Below are positions 51,928-61,625 of a stretch of 64,000 nt of DNA, one piece after another (the first letter of the stretch is position 1; each line of letters begins with the position of its first letter). The position numbers were made by a program, and so were the translations under genes. This DNA comes from JANXLS01 sp038227045. Lineage in GTDB: Bacteria; Planctomycetota; SZUA-567; H5-PLA8. The DNA lies in NCBI GenBank assembly GCA_038227045.1, contig JBBRQD010000014.1, positions 14,920 through 78,919 of the forward strand, written 5' to 3'. The notes below the pieces were generated by a model. The model made no database searches, was not told the origin of the DNA, and saw only the letters and a list, made by a program, of their open reading frames with translations.

Positions 51928-52854
51928 TTACTTCAGCGGCTCAACCGTTCCTGGGCGGACGCTGGTGGATAGTCCGGCGAGTTCGGCGTCGACCTGGGCG
52001 CGGCCGGCTTCGGCTTTGCTCGTGAATTTTCCGACGTGGACTTCGTACACGGGATAGGTGTTGCGCGTAGTGGCGATGACTTCGACGTCGCGATAGCCTT
52101 TTGAGCGCAGAACGGCCGCCGATTCTTCTGCCTTTTCGGGCTTCGAATAGGCGTATGCTTCCAGTGAATAGATCAAGGGCTTTGCAGTGCTGCCGGGCGG
52201 CGGATTGAAATGGCTGTTTTCCTGCCGGGCGCGTTCGGCGTAAGGGCTCAGGTGGTAGAGTTCGTTGATCTGATTGAACCAATAATCCGCCCAATCGTGA
52301 TTGTTCGCTTTTTTCGCCGCGAGGCCGAGCTTGAACATCACTTCGTCCTGATGCAGCGGCTTGACGTCTTTGTAATGCAGCTCGATCCAGTGGTACTGGC
52401 GGCTGGCGAGAGGGTATTTGCCCAGCCCCATGTTGCAGTCGGCGCGGCCGAGCATGGCCAGCGCTTTCAGGTTGCGATCGCTGGTCTTGTCGATTGTCAC
52501 TTCGAGTTTTTCCTTGCCTTCCTCGAACTGGCCTTGCGCGGCGAGCGACTGGCCGGCGATGTAGAAGGCTTCGGGGCGATACGGGCTGCCAGGGTGCGAA
52601 TCGATGTAGCCTTGCGCGGTCGCATAAGCCTGGCCTGCCTGACCGCCCTGCAATTCGGAGTACGCCTGCGTCAATTCGCCGGGGCGCGTGGCGGACATGT
52701 TGGAAAAATACTGCGACGAGGCCGTAGCCGGACCGTCGTCGTCGTCTTTGTTGCATCCCGGCAAGAGGACCAGGACCGCGAATGCGAAAATGGACACGGA
52801 AAGCAAAGTGGCAATGCGATGCGGCGCGGCGCTCGCGCGAATGCAGAATGACAT
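51928..52854 (-). CDS. TPR lipoprotein with C-terminal SPOR domain
   Basis: A protein of 308 residues. Lipoprotein signal with LVLLPGC (Cys 34 lipidated). TPR-like pairs run from about 60-220 (AYSELQGGQAGQAYATAQGYIDSHPGSPYRPEAF, YIAGQSLAAQGQFEEGKEKL). The C-terminal SPOR module (about 225-300) contains YSLEAYAYSKPEKAEESAAVLRSKGY and YPVYEVHVGKFTSKAEAGRAQ, a peptidoglycan-binding fold. It is likely anchored in the inner leaflet of the outer membrane and engages denuded glycan strands. Start ATG 52854 has GGGGGA about 6 bases upstream. Confidence 0.85.
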   Translation of the reverse strand: MSFCIRASAAPHRIATLLSVSIFAFAVLVLLPGCNKDDDDGPATASSQYFSNMSATRPGELTQAYSELQGGQAGQAYATAQGYIDSHPGSPYRPEAFYIAGQSLAAQGQFEEGKEKLEVTIDKTSDRNLKALAMLGRADCNMGLGKYPLASRQYHWIELHYKDVKPLHQDEVMFKLGLAAKKANNHDWADYWFNQINELYHLSPYAERARQENSHFNPPPGSTAKPLIYSLEAYAYSKPEKAEESAAVLRSKGYRDVEVIATTRNTYPVYEVHVGKFTSKAEAGRAQVDAELAGLSTSVRPGTVEPLK

Positions 52855-52995
52855 GTGGATTCCCCCCAACACAAACGCTCCGCCGCGAAATGCGCGGATT
52901 GATTATGTTGGAAGTATCGGAATGCGGATGTTTGGACTGAATGCAAATTTTTTAAAGAAGGAGAGAATCGCATTCGCCATTTCGCATTTCCACAT

Positions 52996-53640
52996 CTAGA
53001 CGCCCTTCGCGACCGGGTCCCAGATGAATTTGTGCATTTGCAATTGGAAGCGGGCGGGGAGTTTGTCTTCGAGCATCCATTCCACCACGCGGACCGGCTC
53101 CAGCTTTCCGAAGACGACCGAGAGCAGCACGGCCTTGACGCGTTTGCCCAGACTGTATTCGCGGATTTTATCGCGGGCGAATTCGTAATCACGGCGGCTG
53201 GCGAGCACGAATTTAATTTCGTCGCGGGACTTCAGATGAGCGATGTTTTCGATGCGGTTGCGTGCGGATTCGCCGGAGTCGGGGCATTTGAGGTCCATGA
53301 TGCGAATGACGCCTTCCGGCAGGACTTCGATCGGTCGTTCGCCGGATGTTTCGACGAGGACCGTTTTGCCCGCGCTCTGAAGCCGCTCCGCCAGGACCGG
53401 CACGCCGGGTTGGAGCAGCGGTTCGCCTCCGGTTATTTCGACGAGGTTGCAATCCAGCTTCTCGACTTGCGCCAGGATGTCGTCGAGCGTGATCCAGTTT
53501 CCGCCGTAGAAACTGTACGCGCTGTCGCACCAGACACAGCGCAGGTTGCAGCCGGTCGTGCGGACGAAGATGCACGGCTGGCCGGCGAAGGTCGATTCTC
53601 CTTGGATGGATTTATAAATTTCAGTGATTCGAAGACGCAT
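52996..53640 (-). CDS. queE: 7-carboxy-7-deazaguanine synthase
   Basis: A protein of 214 residues. Radical SAM motif C31-x3-C35-x2-C38 (TTGCNLRCVWCDSAYSF), EIYKSIQGESTFAGQPC at the N-terminus, and LVEITGGEPLLQPGVP for SAM binding. KFVLASRRDYEFARDKI completes the fold. It forms the 7-deazaguanine ring in queuosine biosynthesis. The queC, queD and queF genes are not in the window. A 66-base gap separates it from the 114-residue gene upstream. The start is ATG 53640. Confidence 0.93.
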   Translation of the reverse strand: MRLRITEIYKSIQGESTFAGQPCIFVRTTGCNLRCVWCDSAYSFYGGNWITLDDILAQVEKLDCNLVEITGGEPLLQPGVPVLAERLQSAGKTVLVETSGERPIEVLPEGVIRIMDLKCPDSGESARNRIENIAHLKSRDEIKFVLASRRDYEFARDKIREYSLGKRVKAVLLSVVFGKLEPVRVVEWMLEDKLPARFQLQMHKFIWDPVAKGV

Positions 53641-53706
53641 AAAAAGTCCTGGGCTGGCACGTGACTTCCTTTCAGGACCGGCAAGGATACTTGCCGCACG
53701 CCGTCA

Positions 53707-54051
53707 TCACGCCTTCGTTCTCCACGCCCAGAAGCCTTTATAGGTCTGCTCTGGCCCTTCGAGAAAATCGCTGGTGGTATAGCCGGCGCGGCCGATCAGG
53801 CCCTGGACGACTCGCAGCGCGTATTCGTCGCAGGTGTCGAAGTCGTCGATGTAAAACGCGCAGATATTGCCCTGGGCTTGATCGAGCAGCATCAGGCAAT
53901 AGCGGATCATGTGTTCGAAAATGTCCCAGCCGGTCAGCGTGGCGCATTGCATGACGGTTTCGCCGCCGGAGAGGATCAGGCGTTGCGATTCGCCGGGGCC
54001 GGCCACCTCGCCGGGTTCAACCAGCGGTGAATTGGAATCGTCTGTCGTCAT
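53707..54051 (-). CDS. Hypothetical protein, 114 residues
   Basis: The protein has no membrane helix. Its N-terminus is acidic and proline-rich; the rest contains TLTGWDIFEHMIRYCLMLLD, CAFYIDDFDTCDEYALRVVQGLIGRAGYTTSDF and ends WAWRTKA. Three Cys and several aromatic residues may define a small fold. I do not recognise the family. It precedes queE on the same strand, so both may be co-transcribed. Start ATG 54051 follows GAGAG. Confidence 0.65.
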   Translation of the reverse strand: MTTDDSNSPLVEPGEVAGPGESQRLILSGGETVMQCATLTGWDIFEHMIRYCLMLLDQAQGNICAFYIDDFDTCDEYALRVVQGLIGRAGYTTSDFLEGPEQTYKGFWAWRTKA

Positions 54052-54291
54052 GCATTGCTCTCTCGATTTTATTTTTGGATTGAATTGCCCGTTCGCAATT
54101 TTTCAGAAACCAATGCCAAGCTGCGCTATAGTCCCTTGTTTTCGTGGCTTCGTCAAGACTCAATTCCGCCGCCATCCACGAACCAGGGTTTCATGCGTGC
54201 TCATCTATATTGGAATGTTTATTGAGGAATTCGATCCTTTTCGTCGTCCTACTATTGTGGCAAGTTGCCGCGAAAGCGTCTTTTAGGAGCA

Positions 54292-55434
54292 GTGCATATC
54301 GAAAATTCGAAAAAACTGGCGGCACTGATCGAACGTGATCGCGGCGCATTGCTCTCACGATGGCGGCAGCACGTCAAGCAACTTCCTTCGGCCAAGCACC
54401 TCGATACCCCCACGCTAAACGATCACATCACAGAACTATTGGACGAATTGGCTGAGGCACTGCGTTCTTCGACGATGCAGACAATTACTCACGATATGAG
54501 TGTGGGCAGTCCCCCAACGCACGGCCACCAGCGCGCTTTAGATGGCTTCGATATTGAGGAAGTTGTCACGGAGTATAATATTGTGCGGGGCTGCGTTCAC
54601 GATCTTGCCGACACCAACGGTGTGGTCCTGCAGGGCAGGGCGTTTCACATTTTGAATCGGGTACTTGACGCAGCAATTGGATTGGCCGTACAGACATATT
54701 CATCGCAGCGCGCCCTTGAAGTACAACAACGGCGCGAAGAGTACCTCTCCTTTGTGGCACATGACCTCCGTACACCGTTGAATGCCATCCACGTGGCCGC
54801 GAGTCTCCTGGACCGGATCAACGCACAAGGATCAACCGGCACAGAAGCCGCGCAAATGTTGAAAATTCTGCACCGAAACGTGAAGCATCTCAACAGCCTG
54901 GTTGCAAAAGTGCTTGAAGAGACCATTAATCTTGGAACCGAAGCGGGCATTAAGTTGGAGCGCCGCGAATTTGATCTGTGGCCCGTAGTCGAAATGCTAA
55001 TACACGATCTTCAGCCGCTGGCAAAAACCGAAAGCACACAGTTGATCAACACGGTACCCGACGAGCTGGCCGTATATGGCGACGCCAGCGTGTTGAGGCG
55101 CGTATTCCAGAATTTGATGGCCAACGCGATTAAATACACGCCGCGGGGAACGGTAACCATCGGAGCACGAGAAAACGCCGCGGAAAAAAGTGTCGAATGC
55201 TGGGTCAGCGACAATGGCACAGGCATAGCCGCCGACCGTCTGGATAAGGTCTTCGACAAGTTGGAGACCGATCCGCAGGACGACAGCGGTTTGGGCCTTG
55301 GTCTGGCGGTGGTCAAGGCATTCGTCGAAGCACACGGCGGCAAGGTCGCCGTTGAAAGCAAGCTTGATCACGGCAGCACATTCCGGTTCACGCTGCCCGC
55401 AAAATCCTCCGACGCGAAACGTCCGGCCGCCTGA
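54292..55434 (+). CDS. Soluble histidine kinase with RsbRD-type sensor domain
   Basis: About 380 residues without membrane segments. The first 150 residues (LLSRWRQHVKQLPSAKHL, LLDELAEALRSS, FDIEEVVTEYNIVRGCVHDL) match RsbRD_N-type heme/globin-like sensor helices found in RsbR and some kinases. FVAHDLRTPLNAIHVAASLLDRI holds the phosphoacceptor His (about 157). The HATPase domain has VFQNLMANAIKYTPRG, SDNGTGIAADRLDKVFDKLETD and SGLGLGLAVVKAFVEAHGG. It autophosphorylates and passes phosphate to a response regulator that is not adjacent. GTG 54292 is chosen, but its AGGAG lies only 2 bases before it; TTG 54265 is the alternative. Confidence 0.88.
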   Translation: MHIENSKKLAALIERDRGALLSRWRQHVKQLPSAKHLDTPTLNDHITELLDELAEALRSSTMQTITHDMSVGSPPTHGHQRALDGFDIEEVVTEYNIVRGCVHDLADTNGVVLQGRAFHILNRVLDAAIGLAVQTYSSQRALEVQQRREEYLSFVAHDLRTPLNAIHVAASLLDRINAQGSTGTEAAQMLKILHRNVKHLNSLVAKVLEETINLGTEAGIKLERREFDLWPVVEMLIHDLQPLAKTESTQLINTVPDELAVYGDASVLRRVFQNLMANAIKYTPRGTVTIGARENAAEKSVECWVSDNGTGIAADRLDKVFDKLETDPQDDSGLGLGLAVVKAFVEAHGGKVAVESKLDHGSTFRFTLPAKSSDAKRPAA

Positions 55435-55663
55435 TCGGTTATGCCCCAATTTTCCGCGATACGGGAACTTCGGATTGTAATTATTTCTTTACATTTAAAA
55501 ATTCTCGCGCATGTTCCCGGAAGTTCCAGTATTAGAAAGGGACCATGGTCTATTTGCCAATGGTCGCTCGTTTCGACACGCCCTGACATGTCCCAACGCA
55601 GCCGCGCAGTTCCAACTGCGTTGAACTTGGTCATTCCTGAACTATGAAAAAGGGAGTTTTTCG

Positions 55664-56776
55664 ATGGATCGACTGCTCGCGCCGCCTCCGGCTGAATTGA
55701 CGGCGCGCATGGACAATTTTCGTGCGGTATTGCGTGATCGCAAGCTTTCGGCGGCGTTGATTGTCGATGAGCGAAACGTGCGCTACCTTTCTGGTTTCGC
55801 CGGCAGCGACAGCGCGCTGCTGGTGACGACGCATGGGCAGTTTCTGTTGACGGATTTCCGCTTTGCGCAGGAAGCGGCGGAGACCGCGAAGGGCTGGACA
55901 GTTGTCGTCGAACCTCAGGGAATCATGGAAAAAGCCGGGGCCGTGGCGCGGAAGAATCGTGTCGGCGTGTTGGCGATCGAGCCGGGGGCGATGCGGCTGA
56001 CGGATTTGAAACCGCTGCGCCGGGCGTTGGGGAAGATCAAGATCAAGCAGGAACATTGCATGGTCGCCGAACTGCGCCTGTCGAAAAGCGCCTGGGAGAT
56101 CGCGTGCATTGAAAGAGCGCTGCGCATTCAGGAGTCGTGTTATCGCGAAGTGTGCGCGGGTTTAAAAAACGGGATCACTGAACTCGAAGTTACCGCGAAA
56201 TTGCGCCACCTGCTGGTTTTGGCGGGCGCGGACGACCAGGCGTTTGAGACTTTGTTTCAAATCGGCACGAACACGTGCGTGCCGCACGGCCGTCCCACGC
56301 AGCGTGTGCTGAGCGGCAGCAGCGTGGTTCTACTGGACTGGGGCGCCAAAGTTTGCGGTTATCACAGCGACTTGACGCGCACCTTTTTCTGGGGTAAAAT
56401 CCCGCCTCAATTGCGTCAGATTCATGGCATCGTGCTGGAAGCGCATCGGACCTTGATCGGGGCGATTGCGCCGGGCGTCGAACTGGCCGATTTGGACAAG
56501 GCCGCTCACGCGGCGATTGATAAAGCGGGATATAAAAACGGATTTTGCCATTCGGCCGGACACGGTGTAGGTCTCAATATTCACGAGCATCCATCCATTT
56601 CGGAAAAAGCGAATGGAACAGTGCGCGAAGGCATGGTGCTGGCGATCGAACCGGGCATCTATTTGCCGGGCGTGGCGGGCGTGCGGGTCGAAGACGTGGT
56701 GCTTGTGACGAAAACCGGATGCCGTGTGTTGAGCCATCTGAAACACGGATTGCGCTGGGACGGCAGCGGCGAGTAG
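55664..56776 (+). CDS. M24-family Xaa-Pro peptidase
   Basis: A protein of 370 residues. A creatinase-type N-terminal domain (AALIVDERNVRYLSGFAGSDSALLVT) is followed by the pita-bread peptidase. Metal ligands: Asp in VLLDWGAKV, Asp in YHSDLTRTFFWG, His in HSAGHGVGLNIHE, Glu in LAIEPGIYLPG, Glu in VRVEDVVLV. It cuts Xaa-Pro bonds in the cytoplasm. It lies 80 bases upstream of accB. In many bacteria the order is peptidase-efp-accB-accC; here efp is missing. Start ATG 55664 has AGGGAG 9 bases upstream. Confidence 0.93.
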   Translation: MDRLLAPPPAELTARMDNFRAVLRDRKLSAALIVDERNVRYLSGFAGSDSALLVTTHGQFLLTDFRFAQEAAETAKGWTVVVEPQGIMEKAGAVARKNRVGVLAIEPGAMRLTDLKPLRRALGKIKIKQEHCMVAELRLSKSAWEIACIERALRIQESCYREVCAGLKNGITELEVTAKLRHLLVLAGADDQAFETLFQIGTNTCVPHGRPTQRVLSGSSVVLLDWGAKVCGYHSDLTRTFFWGKIPPQLRQIHGIVLEAHRTLIGAIAPGVELADLDKAAHAAIDKAGYKNGFCHSAGHGVGLNIHEHPSISEKANGTVREGMVLAIEPGIYLPGVAGVRVEDVVLVTKTGCRVLSHLKHGLRWDGSGE

Positions 56777-56856
56777 AGATTAAAATTGAGCTTTTAGCCG
56801 ATCCGCGTAGGGTGTCGACTGAACCAAAAACGCGATCAACAGAATCGGGAATAGAG

Positions 56857-57300
56857 ATGGATCTAGAGAAAGTAGAAAAACTGATCGGGCTGATGAAGCA
56901 GTACGAGCTCGGCGAACTGCGCGTTTCGGATAAGGATTGGGAGTTTTCCGCGCGCAGCGGGGACCGTTTGCAGCCGCACCCGGTTGTCGTCTCCGCACCT
57001 GTCGCGGCGGTAGCGAGCGCGCCGGTCGCCGCCGAATTGCCGGCTCCGGCCGCAGCCAACCTCAAGGAAATCACGGCCCCGATTGTCGGCACGTTTTACC
57101 GCCAGCCGGCGCCGGGCCAGGCGCCGTTCAAGGAACTCGGCGACCACGTCAATCCCGAGGAAGTCATTTGCATTGTGGAAGCGATGAAAGTGATGAACGA
57201 AATCAAGGCCGGGGTGAGCGGCAAAATTCGCAAAATTTTCCTCGAAAACGCGTCGCCCGTCGAGTTCGGCCAGCTCCTTTTCCTTGTGGAGGCCGGTTGA
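56857..57300 (+). CDS. accB: Biotin carboxyl carrier protein of acetyl-CoA carboxylase
   Basis: A protein of 147 residues. The N-terminal helical part (MDLEKVEKLIGLMKQYELGELRVSDKDWEF) precedes a Pro/Ala/Val linker (about 42-68). The biotinyl domain spans about 70-147, with the biotin-accepting Lys at about 111 in IVEAMKVMNEIKA and the protruding-thumb region ITAPIVGTFYRQPAPGQAPFKELGD. It carries biotin between AccC and the carboxyltransferase. It is followed by accC (85-base gap). The start ATG 56857 has GGGA 6 to 9 bases upstream. Confidence 0.96.
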   Translation: MDLEKVEKLIGLMKQYELGELRVSDKDWEFSARSGDRLQPHPVVVSAPVAAVASAPVAAELPAPAAANLKEITAPIVGTFYRQPAPGQAPFKELGDHVNPEEVICIVEAMKVMNEIKAGVSGKIRKIFLENASPVEFGQLLFLVEAG

Positions 57301-57384
57301 GATTCGATCCTCCTGCCGGCGGCGCCGTTCAGCAGTTTGGACGCCGAACGACGCGGGACGTTCGATTTCTTTATTCCATTATTC

Positions 57385-58737
<1,353 letters not shown>

Positions 58738-58745
58738 AACGTCGC

Positions 58746-59237
58746 TCAACGATTGCTTCGAAGCGCCACGATTCCGCCGGAGAGTTTGAAGATCACGAAG
58801 GCATGGAATGCCAATAACATAAAATCGCCGATGAGCAAGGCGAGCAGCGCATCCATTAGATAGAGGATCAAGCCCACAATAAACGCCCATATCTGGCAGC
58901 GGCGGGCGAAGTATCCGAGGCCGCAAAAAATGACGATAGCGGTCGCATTGATGACAATGCACACGGTGGCCGCAACACCCGTCAGCTTAAATTGCCCGAT
59001 AAGAACATCGACAAATTGCGTGAATACCAAGCCGAAAATGAATGTCCAGCTAGCGCCTGAAAGTACGATAAGCGAATTCACGATCGAGAGCGCGGCGATC
59101 CAAAAGAACCAGTTTGCCGACTTCTCGACATTTTCCCGAACTGCCACGGTTGGACCCTCGACGTCCGGCGTGACTTCTTGCGGAACGGGCCATGACGTTG
59201 GAGAAATCGAGGGAGTTGCGCTCGGCGACTGGTTCAT
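58746..59237 (-). CDS. Small membrane protein, function unknown
   Basis: A protein of 163 residues. A hydrophilic, proline-rich N-terminus of about 40 residues precedes four membrane helices (FFWIAALSIVNSLIVLSGASW, FIFGLVFTQFVDVLIG, AATVCIVINATAIVIFCGLGYFA, WAFIVGLILYLMDALLALLIGDFMLLAFHAFVIFKL). It ends ALRSNR. I do not recognise a characterised family; the layout resembles DUF-type stress membrane proteins. Start ATG 59237 has AAGGA about 8 bases upstream. Confidence 0.72.
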   Translation of the reverse strand: MNQSPSATPSISPTSWPVPQEVTPDVEGPTVAVRENVEKSANWFFWIAALSIVNSLIVLSGASWTFIFGLVFTQFVDVLIGQFKLTGVAATVCIVINATAIVIFCGLGYFARRCQIWAFIVGLILYLMDALLALLIGDFMLLAFHAFVIFKLSGGIVALRSNR

Positions 59238-59322
59238 TATTGAATTCCTTTTTAGGTAGGATTCACGTCTCGTTTTCCGAAATATGAGATAACGGACGGA
59301 TTCGAAATCCTAACAAGGAAAT

Positions 59323-59351
59323 GCACTTTGCGATTGAAAATCGCAAAGTGC
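59323..59351. terminator. Perfect hairpin downstream of the trypsin-like gene
   Basis: GCACTTTGCGATT (59323-59335) pairs exactly with AATCGCAAAGTGC (59339-59351) over GAA. It is read on the minus strand after the 59398-60165 gene and is followed there by ATTTCCTTG. A moderate T-run makes an intrinsic terminator plausible. Confidence 0.6.
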
Positions 59352-59397
59352 CTCTTGAACTTTGAATTTGCTTTAAACTTTAGGTGTTGGACCAGAT

Positions 59398-60165
59398 TCA
59401 TCGCGCCATCTTCGCGATGCTGACGTCCAGGAAATTCTTGACGCAATAATACGGCGTGAAGAGCGCGATTTTTGGGTCCATGTCCATTGGCCCACCGCCA
59501 CCGGCTCGCACGCCGGCCACTGCGACGCCAATCACCGTGCCGCAATCCGCGCAGAAGACCGGTCCGCCGGAATTGCCGTGGTTGAAGGCGGCGGCGGCTT
59601 CCCAGACTTTGTGGCCGCGGTCGCTGACCAAGGGATCTTTGTCGGTCAGGATGCCGCTGCTGACCTGGGGTTGCACGCCCAGCGGACAGCCGACGACATG
59701 CACCGCGGAACCGATGCCGATGCCTGTTTTTCCCGGAGTGAGTTTGGAGACTACGGGGACATCTTCGTCGCATTCCAGCAGGCAGAGGTCGTAGACGCGC
59801 GTGACGGCCAGCACCCGGCATTGCACCCACGTCTTGTGGTTGCTGTGCGGCAGTTCGACTTTCACTTTTCCATTCAAGAGGCGGCTGCCGTCGTCCGTCA
59901 AAACCAAATGCGCGGCGCTGAGCAGGTAGCGCGGGCGTTCGACGCCATAGGCGCTGAGGTCCACGCCGAACGCCGAACCGTAGCCGACGACAACGGACAA
60001 GCCCGCGTCGGTTTCGACTTTAACGCGCACCGTGCTGTTGGCTACTTTTGCCGGCGCCGAAGGGCTGGTTAGGCTGTCCGATGCGGCGGCGATGGATACC
60101 GATACGACCGCACTCAATAGGGCGAACCTACCCCCGGTGGCAAACCGTGCGATTGCGTTAATCAT
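59398..60165 (-). CDS. Secreted trypsin-like serine protease
   Basis: A protein of 255 residues. A Sec signal (FALLSAVVSVSIAAASDS) precedes a chymotrypsin-fold domain with catalytic His 86 (LLSAAHLVLT), Asp 126 (VYDLCLLECDED) and Ser 199 (FNHGNSGGPVFCADCG). There is no PDZ domain, unlike DegP/DegQ. Cys pairs near the Ser (FCADC) could form a disulphide or bind metal. It probably acts in the periplasm. It is transcribed away from the TIM-barrel gene across a 393-base gap and is followed by a hairpin. The start is ATG 60165 (GGGAC upstream). Confidence 0.88.
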   Translation of the reverse strand: MINAIARFATGGRFALLSAVVSVSIAAASDSLTSPSAPAKVANSTVRVKVETDAGLSVVVGYGSAFGVDLSAYGVERPRYLLSAAHLVLTDDGSRLLNGKVKVELPHSNHKTWVQCRVLAVTRVYDLCLLECDEDVPVVSKLTPGKTGIGIGSAVHVVGCPLGVQPQVSSGILTDKDPLVSDRGHKVWEAAAAFNHGNSGGPVFCADCGTVIGVAVAGVRAGGGGPMDMDPKIALFTPYYCVKNFLDVSIAKMAR

Positions 60166-60558
60166 GAGAGTTGTCCCGGCGTACGACTGTTTCGAAAGCT
60201 GCGAAAATCACCAGCCCCACGCTGGCAATCAATTGGTAGCTCTTGCATCATTCTATATCGGCGCATTGCGCCCATCACTTGATACGGACTGGCAAAACGG
60301 ACACCGTTTCCGCCGGTTATTTTTTCATAGGTTTTCTTGCGCGCAACGGACACTAGACGAGCTAGATTCGTTCTTCATTAATAAAAGATACGATTGAAAA
60401 TATTTTATTTTGCACGTGTGCCGACGATCCTTCGGCGACGCTTCCAAACGATCCAACGTCTCGGCGATCCGCGCATTTCTCTATGCCTTTCAGCCATCTT
60501 TGGTGTAACTTTGTAGTCGAGCGATCACCCGAATTTTAGCATTTCCAAGGAACCTGAC
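60166..60558. other. 393-base intergenic gap between divergent genes
   Basis: The gap separates the trypsin-like gene (minus) and the TIM-barrel gene (plus), so it should hold both promoters. An A/T-rich stretch at about 60375-60412 is the likeliest promoter for the plus-strand gene. I see no tRNA, strong hairpin or coding frame here. Confidence 0.4.
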
Positions 60559-61518
60559 ATGAAACCGAAATCCATTCACCGCCGCACGTTTATCCGCGCG
60601 AGCAGCGCCGTTGCCGCCGGGTTGGCGCTTCCTTTTGCGCTGAAGCGCGGCGCACGCGCCGACGAAAAGCCGTTTCGCATCATGCTGAACACCAGCACCA
60701 TCCGCGAATGCAAGATTGACGGCGAGAAACTGGGCATCGAGAAGAAAGTCGAGGTTGCGGCGAAGGCCGGTTACGACGCCATCGAACCGTGGATGGGCGA
60801 GCTAAACGATTACGTCAAGCGCGGCAAATCGCTCAAGGATCTCTCGAAGCAGATCGCCGATTCCGGGCTGCTCGTGGAAAGCGCCATCGGTTTCGCCGAG
60901 TGGATTGTCAACGACGACGCGCGGCGCGCCAAGGGACTTGAGGCGGCCAGGCACGACATGGATATGCTGCTGGAACTTGGCGGCAAACGCCTCGCGGCTC
61001 CGCCGGTGGGCGCGACGCAGCCGAAGGACGAGGATGTTTCCGTCGAGAAAATTGCGGACCGATACAAGGCGCTCGCGGAACTCGGCACAAAGGCCGGCAT
61101 TGTTACGATGGCGGAAGTCTGGGGATTTTCGAAGACGTTCAAGACTCTCAACGAGACCGTCAAAGCGGCGATGCTCAGCGGACATCCGAAGGCCTGCATT
61201 CTCCCGGACGTGTATCACCTGTACAAAGGCGGTTCGTCGTTTGACGACATGAAGCAGCTCACCAACACGAATTTTCAGGTGCTGCACGTCAACGATTACC
61301 CGGATATTGCGCGCGACAAAATCGCCGATAAGGACCGCGTGTATCCGGGCGATGGCATCGCGCCGTACGCGGAGATAATCAAGGATTTGAAAGCGATAAA
61401 GTATGCCGGCCTGCTGTCGCTGGAATTGTTCAATCCGGAATATTGGAAGCTGGATCCGAACGTGGTGGCGAAGACGGGGATTGAGAAGGTCAAAGCGGCG
61501 ATTGCCAAGGCGGGTTGA
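60559..61518 (+). CDS. Tat-exported sugar-isomerase-like TIM-barrel protein
   Basis: A protein of 319 residues. Twin-arginine signal HRRTFIRASSAVAAGLALPFALKRGARADE, so exported folded. The mature part is a xylose-isomerase-like barrel (AP endonuclease family 2): GYDAIEPWMGELNDYVKRGKSLKDLSKQIADSGL, ESAIGFAEWIVN, then metal-site strands with MAEVWGF, ILPDVYHLYKGG, VLHVNDYPDI, and LLSLELFNPEYW. Such secreted isomerases/epimerases are abundant in planctomycetes, where they process unusual sugars outside the cytoplasm; the substrate is unknown. The start is ATG 60559. Confidence 0.9.
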   Translation: MKPKSIHRRTFIRASSAVAAGLALPFALKRGARADEKPFRIMLNTSTIRECKIDGEKLGIEKKVEVAAKAGYDAIEPWMGELNDYVKRGKSLKDLSKQIADSGLLVESAIGFAEWIVNDDARRAKGLEAARHDMDMLLELGGKRLAAPPVGATQPKDEDVSVEKIADRYKALAELGTKAGIVTMAEVWGFSKTFKTLNETVKAAMLSGHPKACILPDVYHLYKGGSSFDDMKQLTNTNFQVLHVNDYPDIARDKIADKDRVYPGDGIAPYAEIIKDLKAIKYAGLLSLELFNPEYWKLDPNVVAKTGIEKVKAAIAKAG

Positions 61519-61525
61519 CCCCGGA

Positions 61526-61558
61526 GGCACAGAGGACACAGAGAACACAGAGAACAGA
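61526..61558. repeat. 9-bp tandem repeat after the TIM-barrel gene
   Basis: The unit is (G)GNACACAGA: GGCACAGA, GGACACAGA, GAACACAGA, GAACAGA. It begins 8 bases after the TGA stop of the TIM-barrel gene. It has the same style as the CTTTGCG tandem at 18469 but a period of 9. Similar ACAGAGGACACAGAG strings are, to my recollection, dispersed in many environmental genomes. Confidence 0.65.
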
Positions 61559-61625
61559 AAATGGTTTTGGTGTTCCGCCGGATTCTAACATTTTCCTCGC
61601 GCCGCCTATTTGGTATTATGCACGC

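Noticed and set aside
55575..55615. Inverted repeat CGCAGTT-CC-AACTGCG upstream of the M24 peptidase
   Set aside because: The stem is 7 bp with a two-base loop, which is sterically poor. I could not separate it from chance.
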